A DNA stretch of 64,000 bases from Paenibacillus sp. PastM-3 (GTDB lineage Bacteria; Bacillota; Bacilli; Paenibacillales; Paenibacillaceae). The stretch covers positions 54,451-118,450 of the forward strand of contig NZ_JARXXP010000020.1 of assembly GCF_029893965.1 (NCBI RefSeq). Direction: 5' to 3'. Of the stretch, positions 8,622-16,328 are shown piece after piece; the stretch's first letter is position 1; every line of letters starts with the position of its first letter. Below the pieces are notes generated by a model that was not told the DNA's origin, made no database searches, and saw nothing but the letters and a program-made list of their open reading frames with translations. Made by a program: the position numbers and the translations under genes.

Positions 8622-9578
8622 ATGTCACGGCTGAATGAATATGTCGGGGGCGTTACCTGGGGTTTCATAGGCAAACGCGGAACGTGGGCAACAGAGGCTG
8701 CCGGGGCCTCAATGGAACTTATGAAATCGGTTACGGGAGCCAACTGGACGGCAATCGCCTTCAGCGCTTTTCAGGCAACTGCCCAGTCCACAGCTATCCC
8801 TTACCAGGAGACGCCGACGGTTACTGATGATGAAGTGCTATGGGCAATCCGTAAGGCCAAGTCACTTGGCTTAAAGGTCTGTCTGAAACCGATTGTCAAC
8901 TGCGCTGACGGGACATGGCGGGCTCATATCAATTTCTTCGACAAGGATGTTCCCTGTGAGCCCAAGTGGTCAGACTGGTTCCGCTCTTATACCGCCTTTA
9001 TTCTGCATTATGCTGCGATTGCCGAGGAATCCGGCTGTGAAATGTTCTGCATCGGTTGTGAAATGGTGCAGACGGACCGGCGCGAAGCCGAATGGCGCAC
9101 ACTGGTTGCGGAAGTCCGCAAGGTATACACCGGTGTACTGACCTACAATTGCGACAAGTATCAGGAGGACAATGTGACCTGGTGGGATGCGCTCGATGTA
9201 ATCTCCTCCAGCGGTTATTATCCTGAAACGGACTGGGAAGCGCAGCTGGACAGAATTGAAGCAGTGGTACAAGCGCACGGCAAGCCTTTCTTCTTCATGG
9301 AAGCCGGCTGTCCGAGCCGCAGCGGGAGCGCAGCGATTCCCAATGACTGGTCACTGCCGGGCAGACCGGATCAGGAGGAGCAGCTCCGGTTCTACCGGGC
9401 GATGTTCGGTGCAAGTGGGTGCCGCAGCTGGGTGCAGGGCTTCATGCTCTGGGACTGGCCGGCTGAGCTTTACCCGCTGGAGGAGGCAGGATCCAATGAT
9501 GATTACTGCATGTACGGCAAGGCGGCTGCTCCGGTGATCAAGGAATATTTTACATCCAAAATAAATAGTCAGGAGTGA
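8622..9578 (+). CDS. GH113 endo-beta-mannanase, intracellular
   Basis: Hydrolyses beta-1,4-mannan oligosaccharides. The 318-residue protein is a single (beta/alpha)8 domain without a signal peptide, so it should act in the cytoplasm on imported oligosaccharides. The family motifs LKPIVN and DGTWRA are present. The proposed catalytic pair is Glu147 in CIGCEM and Glu227 in FFFMEAG, matching the positions in the characterised Alicyclobacillus enzyme. I chose the ATG at 8622 because GCGAGGG precedes it and the family N-terminus starts there; 15 more codons are open upstream. It begins a three-gene operon with the epimerase and the phosphorylase. Confidence 0.85.
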   Translation: MSRLNEYVGGVTWGFIGKRGTWATEAAGASMELMKSVTGANWTAIAFSAFQATAQSTAIPYQETPTVTDDEVLWAIRKAKSLGLKVCLKPIVNCADGTWRAHINFFDKDVPCEPKWSDWFRSYTAFILHYAAIAEESGCEMFCIGCEMVQTDRREAEWRTLVAEVRKVYTGVLTYNCDKYQEDNVTWWDALDVISSSGYYPETDWEAQLDRIEAVVQAHGKPFFFMEAGCPSRSGSAAIPNDWSLPGRPDQEEQLRFYRAMFGASGCRSWVQGFMLWDWPAELYPLEEAGSNDDYCMYGKAAAPVIKEYFTSKINSQE

Positions 9579-9588
9579 ACGAAACAAT

Positions 9589-10803
9589 ATGAAAATAGCA
9601 ACTGAAGCGTGGCTTGGCGCACTTGAGAATGAGCTTCAAAACAATATCCTTGGCTTCTGGATGAAGCATACGCTGGATGAGGAGCATGGCGGTTTCGTCG
9701 GGGAGATCGACAATCAAATGAAGGTGATTCCCGGAGCCGAGAAGAGCCTGGTGCTTAATGCGCGGATTCTCTGGACTTTTGCGACAGCTTACCGGACCTA
9801 TGGGTCGGCTGAATACCTGGGTATGGCCGAACGGGCCTACCGTTACCTGCTGGAGCATTTTCTGGATAGGGAATACGGCGGGCTGTATTGGATAGTGGAC
9901 GCTTCCGGTGCTCCTTCCCAGTCCAAGAAGCAGGTATATGGCCAGGCTTTTGCCATTTATGCTTTGGCTGAATTCCATCATGCCACCGGTAAAGAGGAAG
10001 CACTGAATCACGCAGTAGAGATATTCCGGGTTTTGGAGAAGTACAGCTATGATTCTGTTTATAAAGGATATATCGAAGCCCTCTCCCGCGAATGGGAGAT
10101 TACGGATGAACTGTCGCTCAGCGACAAGGATATGAATGAGAAAAAGTCGATGAATACCCACCTCCATGTCCTCGAAGGGTACACGGGCCTCTACCGGGTG
10201 TGGAAGTCCGAGGAGCTGCGGGTGAAGCTGGCCGAGCTGATTGATACGATGCTTGTCCACATTATTGATGATCAGGACCAGCATTTCCACTTGTTCATGG
10301 ATGAAGAGTGGCATGTCAAATCGGATATTACGTCCTACGGCCACGATATTGAAGGCAGCTGGCTGCTGGTGGAAGCGGCAGAGGTGCTGGACGATGAAGC
10401 GCTGCTGGAGCGTGTACGCAAGGTTGCCGTAACTATGGCTGAAGCCGTGCTGGCCGAAGGCATAGACAAGGACGGCGGCATCTGGAACGAGGCTGACAAG
10501 AACGGCCTGCTAAACGAAGAAAAAGACTGGTGGCCGCAGGCGGAAGCGATGGTAGGGTTCTATAACGCCTATCAGCTGACACAGGATAGCCGTTTCCTGG
10601 ATGCCTCCGCAGGGGTATGGACGTTCATCGACCGTTACATGGTTGACCATGAGCATGGTGAATGGTACTGGGCAGTAGATGAGCATCTGCAGCCGCTGGC
10701 CCATGCACCGAAGGTCAGTGCCTGGAAATGCCCTTATCATAACGGCAGAGCCTGCTTCGAGATGATCGGAAGGCTGCGGGCTGCTGTAAAGGAGACTCAT
10801 TAA
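9589..10803 (+). CDS. Cellobiose 2-epimerase (AGE family)
   Basis: Converts the reducing-end residue of beta-1,4-disaccharides at C2; in mannan breakdown it turns mannobiose into mannosylglucose for the next enzyme. The 404-residue chain is a full-length (alpha/alpha)6 barrel of the N-acylglucosamine 2-epimerase superfamily. The conserved histidine-bearing motifs are NTHLHVLEGYT, SYGHDIEGSW and KCPYHNGRAC. The ATG follows AGGAGTGA at good spacing, 11 bp after the mannanase stop. Its stop codon overlaps the next start (TAATG), which implies translational coupling. The neighbours make mannobiose the likelier substrate than cellobiose. Confidence 0.9.
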   Translation: MKIATEAWLGALENELQNNILGFWMKHTLDEEHGGFVGEIDNQMKVIPGAEKSLVLNARILWTFATAYRTYGSAEYLGMAERAYRYLLEHFLDREYGGLYWIVDASGAPSQSKKQVYGQAFAIYALAEFHHATGKEEALNHAVEIFRVLEKYSYDSVYKGYIEALSREWEITDELSLSDKDMNEKKSMNTHLHVLEGYTGLYRVWKSEELRVKLAELIDTMLVHIIDDQDQHFHLFMDEEWHVKSDITSYGHDIEGSWLLVEAAEVLDDEALLERVRKVAVTMAEAVLAEGIDKDGGIWNEADKNGLLNEEKDWWPQAEAMVGFYNAYQLTQDSRFLDASAGVWTFIDRYMVDHEHGEWYWAVDEHLQPLAHAPKVSAWKCPYHNGRACFEMIGRLRAAVKETH

Positions 10804-11975
10804 TGACAGCATTATTCGAAGAACGCAAAGCACAGCTGACCCAGCGCTATGAGGCGCTGATTACCCGTACCAATGAAAAGCTGCCATACGGCAACGGAAT
10901 TTACGACCGCTACCGCTACCCGCTGCTGACCGCAGAGCACGCTCCGCTGATCTGGCGTTATGATTTTAATCCAGAGACTAACCCCTACTTCGCCGAACGG
11001 ATTGGCGTAAACGGCGTGTTTAATCCCGGGGCAATCGAGCTTGACGGCAAATTCTATATTATTGCCCGCGTTGAAGGCAACGACCGCAAGTCGTTCTTCG
11101 CCGTTGCCGAGAGCGACAGCGGAGTGGACGGCTTCCAGTTCTGGGATCATCCGGTCGTCCTGCCTGAGACGGAAGAGCCTGACGTCAACGTCTATGATAT
11201 GCGCCTTACGAAGCATGAGGACGGCTGGATCTATGGCCTGTTCTGTACCGAACGCAAGGACCCGGATGCCCCGCATGGCGACCTGTCCAGCGCCGTAGCA
11301 CAGTGCGGGATCGCGCGCACCAGAGACCTGAAGAGCTGGGAGCGCCTGGCCGACCTGAAAACCGGCTCTGCCCAGCAGCGCAATGTCGTGCTGCATCCCG
11401 AGTTTGTAGACGGCAAGTATGCCTTCTACACCCGTCCGCAGGACGGCTTCATTGACGCCGGTTCCGGCGGCGGCATCGGCTGGGGCCTGTCTGAAACCAT
11501 CGAGAACGCGGTAATCGGTAGCGAAACCATCATCGACCAGCGTTATTATCATACAATCAAGGAAGTGAAGAACGGCCAGGGCCCGGCTCCGATCAAAACC
11601 CCGCGCGGCTGGCTTCATATCGCCCACGGCGTGCGCAATACTGCCGCCGGCCTGCGCTACGTGCTCTATGTTTTCCTGTCCGACCTGAATGAGCCAAGCA
11701 AGGTCACCCATGCTCCGGGAGGCCACTTCATCGCACCGGAAGGGGAAGAACGTGTCGGGGATGTCTCCAACGTAGTGTTCTGCAATGGTGTAATCGCCTG
11801 TGATAACGGGGATATCTATATCTACTATGCCTCCTCCGACACCCGGGTGCATGTCGCAACCACCACAGTCGACCAGATGCTCGATTATGTGCTGAACACA
11901 CCGGAAGATCCGCTGCGCTCCTACGCCTGCGTTCAGCAGCGCATCGCATTGATCGACCGTAATTTGCAGCTATAA
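10803..11975 (+). CDS. GH130 4-O-beta-mannosylglucose phosphorylase
   Basis: Phosphorolyses 4-O-beta-D-mannosyl-D-glucose to mannose 1-phosphate and glucose, the last step of the epimerase-phosphorylase mannan route. The 390-residue protein has the five-bladed propeller features of GH130 subfamily 1: GVNGVFNPGA, DVNVYDMRLT with the proposed catalytic Asp, and QGPAPIKTPRGWLHIAHG, which fits a phosphate site. It overlaps the epimerase stop by one base and has AAGGAG eight bases before its ATG. A strong terminator follows 20 bp after the stop. No sugar transporter is adjacent, so substrate entry must be encoded elsewhere. Confidence 0.9.
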   Translation: MTALFEERKAQLTQRYEALITRTNEKLPYGNGIYDRYRYPLLTAEHAPLIWRYDFNPETNPYFAERIGVNGVFNPGAIELDGKFYIIARVEGNDRKSFFAVAESDSGVDGFQFWDHPVVLPETEEPDVNVYDMRLTKHEDGWIYGLFCTERKDPDAPHGDLSSAVAQCGIARTRDLKSWERLADLKTGSAQQRNVVLHPEFVDGKYAFYTRPQDGFIDAGSGGGIGWGLSETIENAVIGSETIIDQRYYHTIKEVKNGQGPAPIKTPRGWLHIAHGVRNTAAGLRYVLYVFLSDLNEPSKVTHAPGGHFIAPEGEERVGDVSNVVFCNGVIACDNGDIYIYYASSDTRVHVATTTVDQMLDYVLNTPEDPLRSYACVQQRIALIDRNLQL

Positions 11976-11994
11976 CTTATGCTCTACAGCAAAG

Positions 11995-12040
11995 AGGCGG
12001 GTGCCGCAGAACTTAATGTTTCTGCCGGCACCCGCCTTTT
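11995..12040 (+). terminator. Terminator of the mannan operon
   Basis: AGGCGGGTGCCG pairs with CGGCACCCGCCT, extended by CAGA/TCTG with one unpaired base, and ends in four T residues. It starts 20 bp after the phosphorylase stop. Confidence 0.9.
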
Positions 12041-12160
12041 GTTGTGATTCCAACCTATCTCCTAAAGCTAGCCGATAACTCCCATACCAGATCGCCTAAA
12101 CCCCTGATGCCGACGCCGTAATGCTCTGGTCGCCGTAAAGCTTTGGAAGGCTCGTACGCC

Positions 12161-12345
12161 TAGTTGGATTTTTGTCATCTAATTTACTTATATATCTGCA
12201 TTTTGGTTATTTAGTTGGATTTTCGCTACTTATTTCGGCTGGAAAGGCTCGTCATCCATAAATCCGGTGCAATTAAGTGACGTTTTTCCAACTAGGAGGC
12301 TGATTCCGGGATTATATGGAGAATTAAATGCCGAAAATCCATTTA
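12161..12345. repeat. Four-module 185-bp intergenic element, family 1 (copy A)
   Basis: Four modules of about 25 nt occur at 12161 (forward), 12212 (forward), ending 12294 (reverse) and ending 12345 (reverse). Each reads roughly TA[AG][GT]TGGA followed by an A/T run, then G..CA[CT][CT]TAATT. The offsets are 51, 82 and 51 bp. A module is itself an imperfect palindrome (TAAGTGG facing CCACTTA). The spacers between modules are not conserved and do not pair. The element lies between two convergent genes. The rest of the 652-bp gap (12041-12160, 12346-12627) shows only a short open frame ending at 12525. Confidence 0.85.
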
Positions 12346-12627
12346 GTCATAGAAAAGCAGCCGTCCTCCCGATTCCTAACACCAAGCTACGAGTTTAAAC
12401 CAGCGTCCTGCTCCAGCACCCGCTAGCTCCTTGATCTCCTCAATCACCAGCAGTATGAGTACAAGCAAAAAGTGAAAGAACTGCAGGATGTTTTCCTGTT
12501 TTACTACTTTTACCGAAACTAATAAACCTCCCCCTCATTTCCCTGCACCTTAGCGCCTAATCCGGCAGCAACCCGATCATTTTCTCAATTACAAAATCAT
12601 CCGCACGGTTACCGTAATCCGTCAGGC

Positions 12628-13692
12628 TCAGCTCCGCGGCGCAGCCACCGAATCCCGGTGGACGATGTCGGCAGCGATAAGAATCTTCTCCAGCGGCGAA
12701 GACGGGCTGTTAATCCGGCTCAGCAGCTTCTCTACGGCAGCCCGGCCCATCGCTTCTTTGGGCACATGGACCGTGGTGAGCGGCGGAATGCCTCTGGCGG
12801 CATCATCAATATTGTCAAAACCGGTCACGGAAATATCCTCCGGCACGGACAAGCCCTCCTCCCGGAGCACATTGCATACAGTGAGCGCAATAAAATCATT
12901 GCCGCACAGCAGCGCGGTTGGCAACTGGTTTGCTTTTTTACGCTTCAGCAGCCATTGCTTGAATTCTTCATGCAGGATGATCGCGTCCATCCCTTCCTGC
13001 AGCAGCAGCTCGTCATCACCGGACTGGGGCTGCAGCCCGCCCTCCTCCAGCGAACTGCGGAACCCGATCCAGCGGTCCCTGAAGCTGCGTGAATAACGGA
13101 TCGGACCGATAAAATGCTGGTGCGTATGGCCGATTCCCAGCAGATGATTGGTCAGCCTGGACATGGAATCCATATTGTTCGCAAATACGGTATCGCTTGG
13201 AATGAGCGGATCCTCATGGTCTATAAGCACCATGGGCAGACCGATCCGGTGCACCTCCAGCAGCAGCGAGGTTGAGATCGTACCTACACCGACCAGACCG
13301 AGCAGGCCGCCGGGATTCAGGATATTCACAAAGTTGTCTGCACGGTGCTCGGAGACAATTACCATTCCCAGTCCCTGCTCATCCAAAGCGAGGGCGATCC
13401 CGTCCACAATTTTACCCCAGTACAGCGAATCCTGTGTCTGCGAACGGATATTAGGCATCAGCACCAGGACCGACTGTTTATTACGGTCACCGGCAGACGT
13501 TTGGGTGGAGCGTTTTGCATTTTGCATATAGGCGTTCTTTTGCGTAAAATAACCAAGCTGTGAAGCAGCCTGAATCACCCGCTCCCGGGTCGTTTCATTG
13601 ACGCCCTCTTTGCCGGACAGGGACTTAGAAACGACAAATTTGGAGACCCCGAGATGGTCGGCGATTTTCTGCATCGTTATCTTTTTAGCCAC
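12628..13692 (-). CDS. LacI-family transcriptional regulator
   Basis: DNA-binding repressor-type protein of 354 residues. The N-terminal HTH reads ITMQKIADHLGVSKFVVSKS and is followed by the hinge helix region and a periplasmic-binding-like sugar sensor domain (LVLMPNIRSQ onward). I place the start at the GTG at 13692, because GGAGGAAT lies seven bases before it; the ATG 33 bp upstream would put that ribosome site inside the gene. It is convergent with the mannan operon. Palindromes shared between its own upstream region and the mannan promoter suggest it controls both, with a mannan-derived sugar as effector. That link is inferred. Confidence 0.88.
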   Translation of the reverse strand: MAKKITMQKIADHLGVSKFVVSKSLSGKEGVNETTRERVIQAASQLGYFTQKNAYMQNAKRSTQTSAGDRNKQSVLVLMPNIRSQTQDSLYWGKIVDGIALALDEQGLGMVIVSEHRADNFVNILNPGGLLGLVGVGTISTSLLLEVHRIGLPMVLIDHEDPLIPSDTVFANNMDSMSRLTNHLLGIGHTHQHFIGPIRYSRSFRDRWIGFRSSLEEGGLQPQSGDDELLLQEGMDAIILHEEFKQWLLKRKKANQLPTALLCGNDFIALTVCNVLREEGLSVPEDISVTGFDNIDDAARGIPPLTTVHVPKEAMGRAAVEKLLSRINSPSSPLEKILIAADIVHRDSVAAPRS

Positions 13693-13718
13693 TTCTATTC
13701 CTCCAAGTAATAATTCCG

Positions 13719-13748
13719 TTATCATAACATTTACCTAACAAAATAATT
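13719..13748. promoter_or_regulatory. Palindrome upstream of the LacI-type gene
   Basis: GTTATCATAAC at 13718-13728 is a perfect odd palindrome, followed by TAACAAAATAATTAT. Both strings have close relatives in the mannan operon upstream region (8561-8600). This suits an autoregulatory operator, unproven. Confidence 0.4.
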
Positions 13749-13796
13749 ATACTTGTCCTTTTCGGGATACACAAGGAAAAGCACCTCACAAATGAA

Positions 13797-13830
13797 CAGG
13801 CCGGCTCTCCGCTGAGGGAGAACCGGCCTG
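13797..13830 (-). terminator. Hairpin behind the second chemoreceptor gene
   Basis: CAGGCCGG and CCGGCCTG close an extended stem with TTCTC/GAGA pairs inside. On the minus strand the following run (TTCATTTG) is only moderately T-rich, so termination is likely but not certain. It lies 39 bp after the receptor stop. Confidence 0.65.
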
Positions 13831-13868
13831 ACTCTGCAATATGAACACCGGCAGACTGCCGGCCAATT

Positions 13869-16079
13869 TTAAATGGTGAACAAGGACAGCTTGTCTTTCA
13901 GCTGGTTCGAGGCCACCTCAAGCTTGCCGGACAGGGATACGAGCTGATCGCTCACATTCTGCTGCTCGCTGCTTAGTGACGCCACTTCCTCCGAAGTAGC
14001 CGAGGATTGCTGTGCTACTGCACTTACGTTACCCATTGCATCAGACAGCACACCCTGCGAGTGGCTGAGACTGCCGATCGCACTGGTAACGGACTCCAGG
14101 CTGGCGATGAAATCCTCCATCTGCGCCTGCACGGATACAAAGATATCACTGGTGCTTTTGACTGAGTTCATCTGCTCTTTGAAGAGCGGCGCCACTTCGG
14201 ACAGCTCCTCCACCGTTCCGTTCATTTCAGTAACGATATTATCAATGATGCCGGCCACAAGGGCAATGGACTGCTTGGATTGATCGGCCAGCTGCCGGAC
14301 TTCGCCTGCAACCACCATAAATCCGCGGCCCGCTTCACCGGCTCTTGCCGCTTCAATTGTAGCGTTCAGGGACAATATATTAGTCTGCTGGGTTATATTC
14401 TTCATTACGTCCAGTACTTTAACGACCGAATATACCGTATCCTTGAGGTTGTTGACACGGGTCACCAGGGCACCTGTCTTCTCGCCGATCAGGCCGGTCT
14501 TCTCCAGCAGCTCCCCTAGCTGCTTCGCTCCATTTCCGCTGGCCTCACCGACCGTGTGCGCAGCCTCGTCCATCGCCGCATTTGCAGCAATGACGCTCTG
14601 CATCTGTGTACCGATCAGATCAGTCAGCTCATTTCCGCGCTCTGCTTCCAGTGCAAGACTGCCGGCACCTCCGGCAATCTCTTCCGTGGCTGCAGCAATT
14701 TCCTTGGCCGATACAGCCGTTTTGCGGGAGGCATCGCCAAGCTCGCCGGCAGTCTCCAGCACTTCACGTGCTGTATCCGTGGTCTGGGCCACCAGTTCGG
14801 TGATCCGTTCCATCATCACATTAAACGATGCGGACAACTGGCCGATTTCATCCTTTGATACATATTCTGTACGGACACTGAGATCGCCTTTGGCCCCTTC
14901 GACCATCAGATCCTTGAGACGGGCTAGAGGCCGGGCAATCATCCGCACCATCCAGAAGCCCAGCACTACAGCAAGCAGGGCTGCTACAAGCGCGGCCATA
15001 TAAGTAGTAAACAGAATCGGCTTAGCGGCTTTTACCAGTTCGCCCGTCGGAATGACACCGCTCAGCTTCCAGTCAGCCTTGGTCAGTGTTCCGAATACGG
15101 CCAGCACAGCTTGGCCGTTACCGTCCTTGGCCTCCCGGCTGTTCGTCGCATCCTTGCTGTCCTTAATGAAGCTGAATTCCGAAGCCACGCCGTCATCAGC
15201 CGGAACGGAAGATGCAACTACAATCCCCTCCGGATCAACCAGCTGGATTCGCGATCCCTCGCCTAGCGACACACTTTTGAAGGCATCCTCAAGCAGTGTG
15301 TTTTTCAGCTCCAGCATCATGATAAAACCTGAGCCGGATCCCATTGTTTTCAGTGCTCTTACCATCGCGACATTCTTGCTGCCGTTTCCTTGCACAGCCG
15401 TTGAGAACCAGTAATTCTGCAGCGACTCACCATCTTTTGTATAATAAGCGGTATATTCTTTAGTCCGTTCGACCACTGTCTTGAACCAGTCCTGATCTCT
15501 GATTCCGTCCATCTTCAGACTGGAATTGCCGCTTGAGATGACACTTTCTTCCGGTTCAATCGGAATCAGGGAAATGGCCACAATATTAGAGTCCGTGGTT
15601 GTCTGGCTGGACAGCTTCTTGCTGATTGAATCCGTGGCGACGAATTTATCATAATTAGACGAAGCGGAGACCAGTGCGGTCAGATCGCTTTGCATTTTGG
15701 TATCAAAGTACAATTGAAGCGCAAGGTTCTCATACTGGTTGAGCATAATATCCAGCTTGTCCGAGGTCTGAATAATAGTCTGCCTGTTCGCCTCTGACAC
15801 ATTATCTTTAATCGTCGTCTTGGCTTTGTTATAAGACAACAGACCGAGAAGGAGTACAACAACTACAATCGCTGACAGAAAAATTAGAAACAGCTTGACG
15901 CCTACCGATTTAACCGGATTTACCCTTTTTACTTGACGGAGTGAGCCGTTCATTACCCCTTTAAAGCTCAATTCCGGCATCTTTACTTTTCTCTTGCTTT
16001 TACCAGGGGCCTTGTTATCCATTGCAAGACTTGGTTTTGCTTTCTGCTCTTTGCCTGGTTTTTGATTGTTCTCTCTCAC
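13869..16079 (-). CDS. Methyl-accepting chemotaxis protein 2
   Basis: A 736-residue transmembrane chemoreceptor. An unusually long, basic and hydrophilic N-terminus of about 60 residues precedes TM1 (about 63-83). Then come an extracellular sensor of about 270 residues, TM2 at about 356-378, HAMP and the coiled-coil signalling domain with NITQQTNILSLNATIEAARA. It is a paralogue of the receptor at 6267-8384; the sensor domains differ most. I chose the GTG at 16079 because AGAAGGGGAGAAGG precedes it; 21 more codons are open upstream. A cre-like site lies 88-101 bp upstream, which hints at carbon control of expression. Confidence 0.92.
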   Translation of the reverse strand: MRENNQKPGKEQKAKPSLAMDNKAPGKSKRKVKMPELSFKGVMNGSLRQVKRVNPVKSVGVKLFLIFLSAIVVVVLLLGLLSYNKAKTTIKDNVSEANRQTIIQTSDKLDIMLNQYENLALQLYFDTKMQSDLTALVSASSNYDKFVATDSISKKLSSQTTTDSNIVAISLIPIEPEESVISSGNSSLKMDGIRDQDWFKTVVERTKEYTAYYTKDGESLQNYWFSTAVQGNGSKNVAMVRALKTMGSGSGFIMMLELKNTLLEDAFKSVSLGEGSRIQLVDPEGIVVASSVPADDGVASEFSFIKDSKDATNSREAKDGNGQAVLAVFGTLTKADWKLSGVIPTGELVKAAKPILFTTYMAALVAALLAVVLGFWMVRMIARPLARLKDLMVEGAKGDLSVRTEYVSKDEIGQLSASFNVMMERITELVAQTTDTAREVLETAGELGDASRKTAVSAKEIAAATEEIAGGAGSLALEAERGNELTDLIGTQMQSVIAANAAMDEAAHTVGEASGNGAKQLGELLEKTGLIGEKTGALVTRVNNLKDTVYSVVKVLDVMKNITQQTNILSLNATIEAARAGEAGRGFMVVAGEVRQLADQSKQSIALVAGIIDNIVTEMNGTVEELSEVAPLFKEQMNSVKSTSDIFVSVQAQMEDFIASLESVTSAIGSLSHSQGVLSDAMGNVSAVAQQSSATSEEVASLSSEQQNVSDQLVSLSGKLEVASNQLKDKLSLFTI

Positions 16080-16166
16080 TATGATCCTTCTCCCCTTCTG
16101 GTTTCTCTCTGCTCTTCTGTCCGGAATTCTCCATACAATCACCTGCCAGCTAGAATAGAGGACGTA

Positions 16167-16180
16167 TGTAAGCGTTCACC
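16167..16180 (+). promoter_or_regulatory. cre-like site upstream of chemoreceptor 2
   Basis: TGTAAGCGTTCACC matches the CcpA-binding consensus TGWAANCGNTNWCA at all but the last position. It lies upstream of the receptor start at 16079. Confidence 0.5.
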
Positions 16181-16282
16181 ATATATATCGGCTAATTAGG
16201 GCAAATTGCTTAGGTCTACAGAGAAATATCCTGAGAAGTTTTTATATTATATGTTCATTTTCCACATTTTTCAAAAAAGTAA

Positions 16283-16313
16283 AGAGGACACCCCGCTTCC
16301 GGGGCATCCTCTG
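16283..16313 (-). terminator. Terminator of yrrO
   Basis: Minus-strand hairpin AGAGGATGCCCCG / CGGGGTGTCCTCT with a short loop and a T-rich tail (TTACTTTTTT). It starts 16 bp after the yrrO stop. Confidence 0.9.
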
Positions 16314-16328
16314 TTTAAGCTAAAGCTG

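Noticed and set aside
12424..12525. Short plus-strand open frame reading LLDLLNHQQYEYKQKVKELQ and onward to a stop
   Set aside because: It looks protein-like but has no start codon or ribosome site. At 32 codons it may be chance or a decayed gene end.
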